The notes under the pieces are model-generated. The model did not search any database. It saw nothing but the letters and a program-made list of their open reading frames with translations, and was not told the DNA's origin. A stretch of DNA of 25,553 nucleotides from Lutibacter sp. GTDB lineage: Bacteria; Bacteroidota; Bacteroidia; Flavobacteriales; Flavobacteriaceae. Within the stretch, counting starts at the first letter, position 1, and every line of letters begins with the position of its first letter. Where the stretch lies: contig SDWL01000003.1 of assembly GCA_004195315.1 (NCBI GenBank), positions 1 to 25,553 of the forward strand. The letters are read 5' to 3'. The translations under genes were made by a program, and so were the position numbers. Positions 17,419-24,197 of the stretch are shown here, piece after piece.

Positions 17419-17450
17419 CAAATGTATTAAAGTTTTAAATTTAAACAAAA
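17419..17450 (-). promoter_or_regulatory. promoter of the tRNA-tuf-secE-nusG operon
   Basis: On the minus strand TACATTTG (17419-17426) is an exact match to the Bacteroidota -7 motif TAnnTTTG. TTTTG (17446-17450) lies 19 nt upstream and fits the -33 element. Transcription would start near 17412, about 35 nt before tRNA-Thr(UGU). The promoter sits just after the hpf stop codon. Confidence 0.8.
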
Positions 17451-17473
17451 CTTTTCTAATTATTTTTTTTAAT

Positions 17474-17773
17474 TTATTTCACCCTAATTTTTTCCTTCTC
17501 CTTAACCAACTGTCTTTTCAGTGAATCAACGACTAACATAACACCCTCTTCAAAGGTTTTACACTGCTTTTTAACTATTAAATCATTCCCTGGAATATTT
17601 AATTTTATATCTACTACTTTATTTTCTTTTTCACTTGTTTGTTGAACTTTTAAAAACACTTCAGCATCAACTATTTTATCATAATATTTATCTAAACTAT
17701 TTAACTTTTTTTCAACAAAATCAATAAGACTCGCATCGGCATTGAAATTAACATACTGCACATGTACTTTCAT
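17474..17773 (-). CDS. hpf: ribosome hibernation-promoting factor, short form
   Basis: Binds the 30S decoding channel in resting cells and keeps ribosomes inactive and protected. 99 residues with the beta-alpha fold (MKVHVQYVNFNADASLIDFV at the start, then alternating charged helices including LDKYYDKIVDAEVFLKV). It lacks the long-form C-terminal dimerisation domain, so it resembles the HPF/YfiA short group. It starts 6 nt after xerC and is probably cotranscribed with it. Confidence 0.93.
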   Translation of the reverse strand: MKVHVQYVNFNADASLIDFVEKKLNSLDKYYDKIVDAEVFLKVQQTSEKENKVVDIKLNIPGNDLIVKKQCKTFEEGVMLVVDSLKRQLVKEKEKIRVK

Positions 17774-17779
17774 AATAAA

Positions 17780-18667
17780 TTAGTTTTTTTGGCTCCTTGG
17801 GTGAGCTTGGTTATACACTTCTTTTAATTTACCCAAACTATTGTGGGTGTAAATTTGTGTTGATGCTAAACTAGAATGCCCAAGCAATTCTTTAACTGAG
17901 TTTAAATCAGCACCTTCATTTAATAAATGTGTAGCAAAAGAGTGCCTAATAATATGAGGACTCTTCTTTACTTTTGATGACACTCTACTAAAATAATTAT
18001 TTATTACTCGATAAACAAGTGTATCGTACATTATTTTTCCTTTTTTTGTAAGAAATAAATAAGACTGATTTGTACTAATTTCATCTCTAACTTCAATATA
18101 CTTCAATAAGTTTTTTTGAACTGACTTTAATAACGGAATATATCGTTCTTTATTTCTTTTCCCCAACACTTTAACAGTCTCATTTGCAAAATCTAAATCA
18201 ATAATTTTTATATTAATTAATTCGCTTCTTCTCATACCTGTTGAATACAATAATTCAACAATTAATTTATTTCGAAGTGATTCAAAATTAACTTCTTCAT
18301 CTAATAAATTAAGTGCGTTAATTATTTCTTTTTCAGAAAACGGTAATTGCACTTGTTTTGGAACTTTTAGCGCTTTATGTTTAGCTAAAGGGTTACTTTC
18401 AATTTGTTTTGTTTTTTGAAGAAATTTATAAAAAGATTTTAAAGATGAAACTTTTCTGTTTATTGTACGGTTTGAAGTACTGCCCTCCACTAAACTAACT
18501 ATCCAAGTTCTAATTTGCGCATAATTAATATGTACAATACTTTGATTATCATATTCATTATTGCAAAATATTTGGAATGAGTTTAAATCATTTAGATACG
18601 CTGTTGTAGTGTGCTTAGAATATTTTTTTTCTAACTCTAAATAATTTAAAAAGGAATGTATAGGCAT
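17780..18667 (-). CDS. xerC: tyrosine recombinase XerC-like
   Basis: A site-specific recombinase that resolves chromosome dimers. With the ATG at 18667 (MPIHSFLNYLELEKKYSKHT) it has 295 residues, the usual XerC/XerD length. The frame extends to a TTG at 18688, but that codon overlaps the likely -7 promoter element, so the ATG is preferred. It has an N-terminal core-binding domain (1-95) and a C-terminal catalytic domain with Arg146 (STGMRRSEL), Lys170 (LGKRNKER), His238 and Arg241 (HIIRHSFATHLL), His264 (LGHSS) and nucleophile Tyr273 (IYTH). All catalytic residues are present. There is no integrase or cargo context, so a housekeeping role is likely. XerC versus XerD cannot be settled from this sequence alone. 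Confidence 0.93.
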   Translation of the reverse strand: MPIHSFLNYLELEKKYSKHTTTAYLNDLNSFQIFCNNEYDNQSIVHINYAQIRTWIVSLVEGSTSNRTINRKVSSLKSFYKFLQKTKQIESNPLAKHKALKVPKQVQLPFSEKEIINALNLLDEEVNFESLRNKLIVELLYSTGMRRSELINIKIIDLDFANETVKVLGKRNKERYIPLLKSVQKNLLKYIEVRDEISTNQSYLFLTKKGKIMYDTLVYRVINNYFSRVSSKVKKSPHIIRHSFATHLLNEGADLNSVKELLGHSSLASTQIYTHNSLGKLKEVYNQAHPRSQKN

Positions 18668-18671
18668 AAAA

Positions 18672-18723
18672 AAACCGTTAGTATACAAATTTACGAATTG
18701 TTATTTGTAATTACTAACGGTTT
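18672..18723 (-). terminator. rpsU intrinsic terminator
   Basis: AAACCGTTAGTA (18672-18683) pairs perfectly with TACTAACGGTTT (18712-18723). An inner stem TACAAAT/ATTTGTA (18684-18690 with 18703-18709) extends it past a 2-nt bulge. On the minus strand the outer stem runs straight into TTTTTTT. It lies about 20 nt after the rpsU stop and overlaps the xerC promoter region. Confidence 0.85.
18686..18693 (-). promoter_or_regulatory. candidate -7 element for xerC-hpf
   Basis: TAAATTTG on the minus strand is an exact TAnnTTTG match. It lies inside the 3' arm side of the rpsU terminator hairpin and about 19 nt before the xerC ATG at 18667. No clear -33 TTG was found. Confidence 0.5.
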
Positions 18724-18742
18724 ATTTGTTTTGGTTAAAAAA

Positions 18743-18940
18743 TTAACCTTGCTCTTCTGCTGTTCTTAATTTTTGAACATACTGAGCTTTTATATTTTGC
18801 GCACGGTTTACAACTGAAGGTTTATCAAATTGTTTACGGCTACGTAAGTTCTTCATTGTTTTTGTACGGTCAAATTTTCTTTTGTAACGTTTTAACGCTC
18901 TATCTATATTCTCTCCGTCTTTAACTGGTATAATTAACAT
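18743..18940 (-). CDS. rpsU: 30S ribosomal protein bS21
   Basis: A small basic protein of the 30S platform, 65 residues, near the 3' end of 16S rRNA. It begins MLIIPVKDGENIDRALKRYK and continues with KRKFDRTKTMKNLRSRKQFD, typical of bS21. In Bacteroidota ribosomes bS21 with bS6 and bS18 holds the anti-Shine-Dalgarno tail away from mRNA. The gene has a strong Shine-Dalgarno sequence, its own promoter and its own terminator, so it is a single-gene unit in front of xerC-hpf. Confidence 0.97.
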   Translation of the reverse strand: MLIIPVKDGENIDRALKRYKRKFDRTKTMKNLRSRKQFDKPSVVNRAQNIKAQYVQKLRTAEEQG

Positions 18941-18947
18941 ATTTTGG

Positions 18948-18957
18948 CACCTCCTTT
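18948..18957 (-). promoter_or_regulatory. strong Shine-Dalgarno sequence of rpsU
   Basis: On the minus strand AAAGGAGGTG lies 7 nt before the rpsU ATG and is complementary to the 16S 3' end over nearly its full length. Start sites of the other genes here, including tuf, rplL, rplA and secE, are AT-rich without such a site. The site is therefore probably regulatory: ribosomes lacking bS21, with a free anti-Shine-Dalgarno, would favour rpsU. Confidence 0.9.
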
Positions 18958-18987
18958 CAAGTTGTTCTCTTTAAAATTTTAAGATTG

Positions 18988-18995
18988 CAAATATA
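18988..18995 (-). promoter_or_regulatory. rpsU promoter -7 element
   Basis: TATATTTG on the minus strand is an exact TAnnTTTG match, about 48 nt before the rpsU start. The region 19-23 nt upstream has no good TTG. Transcription would start near 18981, giving a leader of about 40 nt. Confidence 0.6.
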
Positions 18996-19029
18996 TAACT
19001 AATTATTATATTCAGTGTCCTTTAACCAA

Positions 19030-19064
19030 AAAAATCGTTTAAAATTATTTTTTAAACGATTTTT
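19030..19064 (-). terminator. terminator of the symporter-HhH-acyl-CoA dehydrogenase operon
   Basis: A 15-bp perfect stem, 19030-19044 with 19050-19064, core ATCGTTTAAA/TTTAAACGAT with A and T flanks, around a 5-nt loop. It lies 27 nt after the acyl-CoA dehydrogenase stop codon and separates that operon from the rpsU promoter. Confidence 0.8.
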
Positions 19065-19091
19065 AAAGTTTTATTTGTAATATCTTAATTA

Positions 19092-20258
19092 TTAAGTAGC
19101 TGATTTATATTCCTTTTTATCAATCACCATTTTTGAAATAATTTCTCTTAAAATTTCTGAAGTTCCACCTCCTATTTGTCCTACTCTACTATCTCTTAGC
19201 AACCTTGCCATTGGGTATTCTTCCATATAACCGTACCCTCCCAATAATTGTAAACAATCATTAATTACAGAATCTGCAATTTTAGTTGAAAGCAATTTAG
19301 ACATACTTGCTTCTTTCACTATATATTGTCCTTCATTTAATCTTTTAGCAATAGAATAATTAAATTCTTTACACATTTCAACCTCGCTTGCCATATCTGC
19401 TACTTTATGCCTTAATGCTTGAAATTTATCTAAAGACTTACCAAAAACCTGTCTTTCAGACATATATTGTATGGCGTATTCCAATGCAAACTCGGCTCTT
19501 GCGTGGGCATTAATTCCCATAATTAAACGTTCTAAAGCAAAATGACTCATAATATATGAAAATCCTTTTCCTTCTTCTCCCATTAAATTAGCAGTTGGTA
19601 TTACTACATTATCAAAAGCTATTTCTGCAGTATCAGATGCTCTCCACCCTAATTTATCTAATTTAGTTGCTGAAATTCCTTTTGTATCTCTATCAATCAT
19701 AAAAATACTCATTCCTTTATCTCTTGAATCCAGATCTGTTTTTGCTGCTACTACTAAATAATCAGAATAAACACCATTGGTAATAAAAGTTTTTGAACCA
19801 TTAATAACATATGAATCTCCTTTTTTAACAGCTGTAGTTTTAATCCCTGCAACATCAGATCCTCCAAAAGGCTCTGTAATACATAAGCATCCTATTTTTT
19901 CACCATTAATACTTGATGTTAAATATGCTTCTTTAATTCTGTTATCTCCTTCTTTTTCTACATGAGTCATTGCTAAGTATGCATGTGCCCACATTGCAGC
20001 TGCAAAACCACCAGAATTAACTTTTTGAAGTTCTTCTAAAAATATAACCGTATAAAAAATATCTAAATTCAATCCTCCATATTCTTCTGAAGAATTTAAA
20101 CCGAAATATCCCATTTCACCAAACTTTTTCCAAATAAAACGATCTATTGTTCCTGTTTTTTCCCACTTATCAATATGAGGTACTACTTCCTTTTGTAAAA
20201 AATCTCTAAAACTTAGTCTAAATGCTTCGTGTTCTTCTGTAAAATACATACTATTCAT
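19092..20258 (-). CDS. acyl-CoA dehydrogenase
   Basis: An FAD enzyme that makes the 2,3-double bond in an acyl-CoA and passes electrons to ETF. 388 residues, normal for the family. FAD/substrate signatures are CITEPFGGSDVAGIKT (126-141), YVINGSKTFITNG (150-162) and, near the C-terminus, LLGGYGYMEEYPMARLLRD. The medium-chain catalytic Glu site reads IGGGTSE (362-368) with no Glu at the IYEGT position. A Glu is instead present at FALERL (Glu243), as in isovaleryl- and long-chain acyl-CoA dehydrogenases, so the catalytic base is probably Glu243. Chain length or branching of the substrate cannot be fixed. The start could also be the ATG three codons in (MYFTEEHEAF). It is last in an operon with a symporter and an HhH protein. 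Confidence 0.93.
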   Translation of the reverse strand: MNSMYFTEEHEAFRLSFRDFLQKEVVPHIDKWEKTGTIDRFIWKKFGEMGYFGLNSSEEYGGLNLDIFYTVIFLEELQKVNSGGFAAAMWAHAYLAMTHVEKEGDNRIKEAYLTSSINGEKIGCLCITEPFGGSDVAGIKTTAVKKGDSYVINGSKTFITNGVYSDYLVVAAKTDLDSRDKGMSIFMIDRDTKGISATKLDKLGWRASDTAEIAFDNVVIPTANLMGEEGKGFSYIMSHFALERLIMGINAHARAEFALEYAIQYMSERQVFGKSLDKFQALRHKVADMASEVEMCKEFNYSIAKRLNEGQYIVKEASMSKLLSTKIADSVINDCLQLLGGYGYMEEYPMARLLRDSRVGQIGGGTSEILREIISKMVIDKKEYKSAT

Positions 20259-20284
20259 TATGAGAAGTAGCTTAAAATTAATAA

Positions 20285-21163
20285 TTATTTAGCCACCAAA
20301 TATAAGGCTATTCTATCGAATTTTTCAATAGGAAATTCTTCAATTTTTTTTAACTCTTCAATTTCCTGAATTTCAGCAACTTCAACTCTATAATTAACTA
20401 TTTTTTTTGTAAGTTCATAATCAATATAAACAATGGCTAGTATTTGTTTAAAAGTTGCTTCATTAATATTTAACTTTTCAATTCTTGGTTGTTCCATAAC
20501 TTCAAAATTCCGCAAAACTTTATCAACCAAATCTTTGTCTAAATTCCAAACTTCATATAACTGACTATTAAAAGAAAATCCTTGCAGTTTAACCCTGTAA
20601 TTTATTATTCTATCAGCAAGTTTCTCTCCAATACCATTAACAATTCTTAAATCTGAAGCGTTGGCTACATTTATATCTTGCTTAACAATTATTTTTTTTA
20701 TCTTATTTGCAAATTCATTTTTTGATTTAGACTTTATATTTTGAGAAGTTACCCATTCTGGAAATTTAAAATATGGACTTATCATATTTAGCAAAGAATC
20801 ATTAATCCCAGTAACTTTTTGAAATTGTTTTGTTGAATTAATAAAATTTCCTTTTTTACGAAAACTTTTTAGTTTATCAATTTCTTTAATTGACATACCT
20901 AGTTGATATCCTTTATAGTCTGTAATAAAATTCGGATTAAATGGATAAATTTTTGAAGTTTTATTCTCTACCTCTAAAGTTTGTAAAGAATCTATTTCTC
21001 TTTGAAATATAGCAATTTCTGCTGATGAAAAATCTAAAGTTTCTTTTGAAGAAAAATCAAAAAAAAAGAAAACTGTTTGCAATGAAACTATAATTAATAC
21101 CAAAAAGAAAATCCCATTTCGTTGACGCATATTATAGCTAAAATGGGATTTAAAAAAATTCAT
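20285..21163 (-). CDS. membrane-anchored helix-hairpin-helix (ComEA-like) protein
   Basis: A 292-residue protein with one membrane segment (about 18-36, IFFLVLIIVSLQTVFFFF) and a largely periplasmic remainder. A clear ComEA-type HhH unit is at about 164-222 (INVANASDLRIVNGIGEKLA), and weaker repeats are at about 74-135 (FNPNFITDYKGYQLGM) and 230-290 (LNINEATFKQILAI). ComEA-type domains bind DNA without sequence preference during uptake, but this three-repeat membrane form is of unproven function. It follows the symporter by 11 nt and precedes the acyl-CoA dehydrogenase by 26 nt. The operon partners give no obvious link to DNA uptake. Confidence 0.85.
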   Translation of the reverse strand: MNFFKSHFSYNMRQRNGIFFLVLIIVSLQTVFFFFDFSSKETLDFSSAEIAIFQREIDSLQTLEVENKTSKIYPFNPNFITDYKGYQLGMSIKEIDKLKSFRKKGNFINSTKQFQKVTGINDSLLNMISPYFKFPEWVTSQNIKSKSKNEFANKIKKIIVKQDINVANASDLRIVNGIGEKLADRIINYRVKLQGFSFNSQLYEVWNLDKDLVDKVLRNFEVMEQPRIEKLNINEATFKQILAIVYIDYELTKKIVNYRVEVAEIQEIEELKKIEEFPIEKFDRIALYLVAK

Positions 21164-21174
21164 ATTTTTTAGTT

Positions 21175-22755
21175 TTATTTTTCGTGAGCTTTTATAGCTT
21201 CTAAGTATTTATTTAATTCTTCTTTAATTTTTGGAGTTAATAAAACTACACCAATCATATTTGGAACAACCATAGCAAAAATCATAGCATCAGAAAAATC
21301 AATTACAGCGCCTAAACTTATACTCGCACCAATTACTACAAAAATTAAAAATAAAACTTTATAAACTAAATCAGTAAATTTTCCTTTCCCAAATAAGAAT
21401 TTCCAACCTTGCATTCCGTAATATGACCAAGAAATCATACTTGAAAAAGCAAATAGAATAACAGCAATAGTTAAAATTATTGAAAAATGAGGAATCACAG
21501 AATCAAAAGCAGTTGCAGTTAACTCAACACCTTGTGTAATTTCAACACCATAATCAAAAAATCCTCCTTTTAAATTTGTTATAATTAATACCAAAGCAGT
21601 CATTGTACAAATAATAACCGTATCAATAAAAGGTTCTAATAAAGCTACAACACCTTCACTAGCAGGGAATTTTGTTTTAACTGCAGAGTGCGCAATAGCA
21701 GCTGAACCTACACCTGCTTCATTTGAAAAAGTACCTCTTCTAAACCCTTGAATTAAAGCTCCTATAAACCCACCTGCAATACCTACTCCTGTAAAAGCGC
21801 CTTCAAAAATTAATCCAAATGCTGCTGGAATAAGGTCATAATTAAAAATTATAATTACTAAAGCTGCTCCAACATAAATCGCAGCCATAAATGGTACTAT
21901 TTTTTCAGTAACTGAGGCAATTCTTTTAATACCTCCAATAATTACCACTGCAACAATTGATGCCATTGCAATACCAAAAAACATTCCTGCATTCACATTT
22001 GTTAATCCAAAAAGTTTAATAAATTGAGCTGAAGCCTGATTTGCTTGAAACATATTTCCTCCACCAAAAGATCCTCCAACAACCATTATAGAAAAAAACA
22101 CTGCAAGTATTTTACCAAAAAAGCCCATTCCTTTTTCTTTTAAGCCTTTTGTTAAATAATACATTGGCCCACCATATACAACACCATTTTCATCAACATC
22201 TCTATATTTAACACCTAGTGTACATTCAGCAAACTTTGAAGCCATTCCTAATAAACCAGCAAGTATCATCCAAAATGTAGCGCCAGGGCCACCAATAGAA
22301 AGTGCAACAGCAACACCTGCAATATTTCCTAAACCAACCGTAGCAGACAATGCAGCAGTTAATGCCTGAAAATGAGTAACTTCCCCTTCTACATTTTCAG
22401 CTGCAATGGTTTCAAATATATCTCCCCCGGGAGTTTGATCTCCAAATGCCTCTTCTGATTCATGATGATCAATATCGTCATATTTACCTTGAACTACTTT
22501 TATTGAAGTGCCAAAAAGTCTAAATTGTGCAAATTTAAACGTTAAAGTAAAATAAGAAGCACCTCCTAAAAGCACTATTAAAACCCAAGGTATTTGAATG
22601 GTTTCTGTAAATGGTATTGCATAAAATATTGCATCAACAAACCAGCCTGTATAGCTTTTAAATATTGTATCTATTTGATTGGAAAAACTTTGTTCTTGTG
22701 AAAATGTAAGGATTGGAACGATTAAAGAAATAATAGTTAGAAGTTTTTTATTCAT
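21175..22755 (-). CDS. sodium:amino-acid (alanine) symporter, AgcS family
   Basis: Inner-membrane Na+-coupled uptake of alanine, glycine or similar amino acids. The ATG at 22755 (MNKKLLTIISLIVPILTFSQ) is chosen over one 11 codons upstream because it gives a clean signal-peptide-like N-terminus. 526 residues with about 10-11 membrane segments. Family signatures are LSATVGLGNIAGVAVALSIG (about 137-156), GGPGATFWM and the later GTFSNEAGVGSAAIAHSA. An acidic loop (about 90-124) precedes the first signature. It is the first gene of the minus-strand operon. The exact substrate is not readable. Confidence 0.93.
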   Translation of the reverse strand: MNKKLLTIISLIVPILTFSQEQSFSNQIDTIFKSYTGWFVDAIFYAIPFTETIQIPWVLIVLLGGASYFTLTFKFAQFRLFGTSIKVVQGKYDDIDHHESEEAFGDQTPGGDIFETIAAENVEGEVTHFQALTAALSATVGLGNIAGVAVALSIGGPGATFWMILAGLLGMASKFAECTLGVKYRDVDENGVVYGGPMYYLTKGLKEKGMGFFGKILAVFFSIMVVGGSFGGGNMFQANQASAQFIKLFGLTNVNAGMFFGIAMASIVAVVIIGGIKRIASVTEKIVPFMAAIYVGAALVIIIFNYDLIPAAFGLIFEGAFTGVGIAGGFIGALIQGFRRGTFSNEAGVGSAAIAHSAVKTKFPASEGVVALLEPFIDTVIICTMTALVLIITNLKGGFFDYGVEITQGVELTATAFDSVIPHFSIILTIAVILFAFSSMISWSYYGMQGWKFLFGKGKFTDLVYKVLFLIFVVIGASISLGAVIDFSDAMIFAMVVPNMIGVVLLTPKIKEELNKYLEAIKAHEK

Positions 22756-22864
22756 AATTTTTTTAGGAAAATTTAAAAGTAGCTGCAATATGATAAAAAA
22801 ATGAGATTACTACAACTTTTTAACTTTAAAATTATAATATTCCATAAACAATCGCATTTTTATA

Positions 22865-23860
22865 TTATAAAACCTTATGTAATTTTTTAATTTGATTTGG
22901 TCTCCCTAATACGATAAGTTTTGTATTTGGCTTTAATTTTGTTGTAGCTTCTGGATTTATAATGTATTCATTTTGAGGTGTTTTAAAACCAATTACCAAA
23001 CACCCTGTTTTTTTACGTAAATCCAAATCTAAAATTGTTCTATTTAAAAAATCAGAAGGCAAATCGTTAATTGCAATTTCTTCAAGATTTGTAATACATT
23101 CATCTGATATTGCTAATTTATCTACAAATTCAACCAAATCTGGTGTTACAACCAACGATGCCATATGTTCACCTCCAATTTTGTCTGGCATTATAATATT
23201 TGTAGCTCCTGCAATTTTAAGTTTTTTGAAAGAAGATTCACTTGATGCTCTACTAATAATAGTAAAATCTTTATTTATTTGTCTGGCAGATAGTACCACA
23301 AACAAATTATCAGCATCTGAAGGCAATGCAGCAATTAAGCTTTTTGCATTTATGATTCCGGCTTCATTTAGTGTTTTATCATCTGTTCCATCTCCTTCAA
23401 CATAGAGAATATTGTTCAAATCTAATTCTTCTATAATAGTTTTGTTTTTTTCTATAACAACGCAAGGCATATTAAACTTTTTAAGCTTAATAACTGCTTG
23501 TCTACCATTGCGTCCATATCCACAGACAACAGTATGATTCTGAAGTTTCTGAATTTTTTTTTGCATCTTTTTATATTTTAGAAGTTGAAAAAAATTATCA
23601 TTTGCTAAATATTCCGTTAAACCCGTTACAGAATAACCATAAACCCCAATACTTAAAATTATTAAAACAATAGTGAATAATTTTTCTGTCTGATTTAATT
23701 CATGTAACGTCCCAAACCCAACAGTAGACATGGTAATTACCGTCATATACAATGAATCAATAAATGTTTCGTCCGAAATAATTATGAACCCAATTATTCC
23801 TATCGTTAAAACAATAGTTAATAAAATTAAAGAAATATATAATTTTACTTTTCCCTTCAT
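22865..23860 (-). CDS. potassium channel with RCK (TrkA-N/TrkA-C) domains
   Basis: A 331-residue protein of the two-TM ligand-gated K+ channel type (MthK-like). TM1 is about 7-28, the pore loop with filter TVGFG is at 46-50 and TM2 is about 61-82. The RCK/TrkA-N Rossmann domain begins at VVCGYGRNGRQA (111-122) with the acidic Glu137 after the second strand. TrkA-C is about 255-331. The filter has Phe where TVGYG is most common; TVGFG is also used by working K+ channels. It starts 6 nt after the PspC-like gene and forms a unit with it. Confidence 0.93.
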   Translation of the reverse strand: MKGKVKLYISLILLTIVLTIGIIGFIIISDETFIDSLYMTVITMSTVGFGTLHELNQTEKLFTIVLIILSIGVYGYSVTGLTEYLANDNFFQLLKYKKMQKKIQKLQNHTVVCGYGRNGRQAVIKLKKFNMPCVVIEKNKTIIEELDLNNILYVEGDGTDDKTLNEAGIINAKSLIAALPSDADNLFVVLSARQINKDFTIISRASSESSFKKLKIAGATNIIMPDKIGGEHMASLVVTPDLVEFVDKLAISDECITNLEEIAINDLPSDFLNRTILDLDLRKKTGCLVIGFKTPQNEYIINPEATTKLKPNTKLIVLGRPNQIKKLHKVL

Positions 23861-23866
23861 AGTATA

Positions 23867-24091
23867 TTACAAATCAAAAACAGAATTTCTTTTGGTATAA
23901 ATCATATCTTTCAATCGAAGTAAAAAAGCCAATGTTAAATATATTCCGAAGGAAAAACCAAACGTAACAAACGAAATATAAATAAAAAATAAACGCACAT
24001 TAGAAACACGCATTCCTAATCTATCTGCAAATCTTGATGAAACCGCAAACCCGTGTTTTTCAAAATAATGTCGTAAAGAATCAATCCACAT
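23867..24091 (-). CDS. PspC-like small membrane protein
   Basis: 74 residues. The N-terminal part (SRFADRLGMRVSNVRLFFIY) matches the PspC domain, in which a short helical region leads into membrane segments (about 32-60). In the phage-shock system PspC is an inner-membrane stress sensor. Here no pspA or pspB is near and the partner is a K+ channel gene, so envelope stress or ion balance is only a guess. It stands at the start of a two-gene unit, divergent from uvrA. Confidence 0.75.
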   Translation of the reverse strand: MWIDSLRHYFEKHGFAVSSRFADRLGMRVSNVRLFFIYISFVTFGFSFGIYLTLAFLLRLKDMIYTKRNSVFDL

Positions 24092-24171
24092 ACTAACTTA
24101 TAATTTTTATGCAATATACTAATTTTCAAAATAAGAGGTAACGGTTTACCAAAATTGTAGTTACATTTTTT

Positions 24172-24179
24172 TAACTTTG
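24172..24179 (+). promoter_or_regulatory. uvrA promoter -7 element
   Basis: TAACTTTG is an exact TAnnTTTG match, 18 nt before the uvrA ATG, so the leader would be about 12 nt. A TTG at 24155-24157 is rather close (14-nt spacer), and TTTACC at 24145-24150 is an alternative -33. A GGTAA-4-TTACC dyad at 24137-24150 overlaps the upstream region. Confidence 0.6.
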
Positions 24180-24197
24180 CAACTTTCCAAAAAAAGA

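Noticed and set aside
17780..18667. The tyrosine recombinase as an integrase of a mobile element
   Set aside because: Length, motifs and position between rpsU and hpf fit a housekeeping Xer recombinase. No attachment-site repeats or cargo genes are seen, and the nearby tRNA genes are intact without 3' end duplications.
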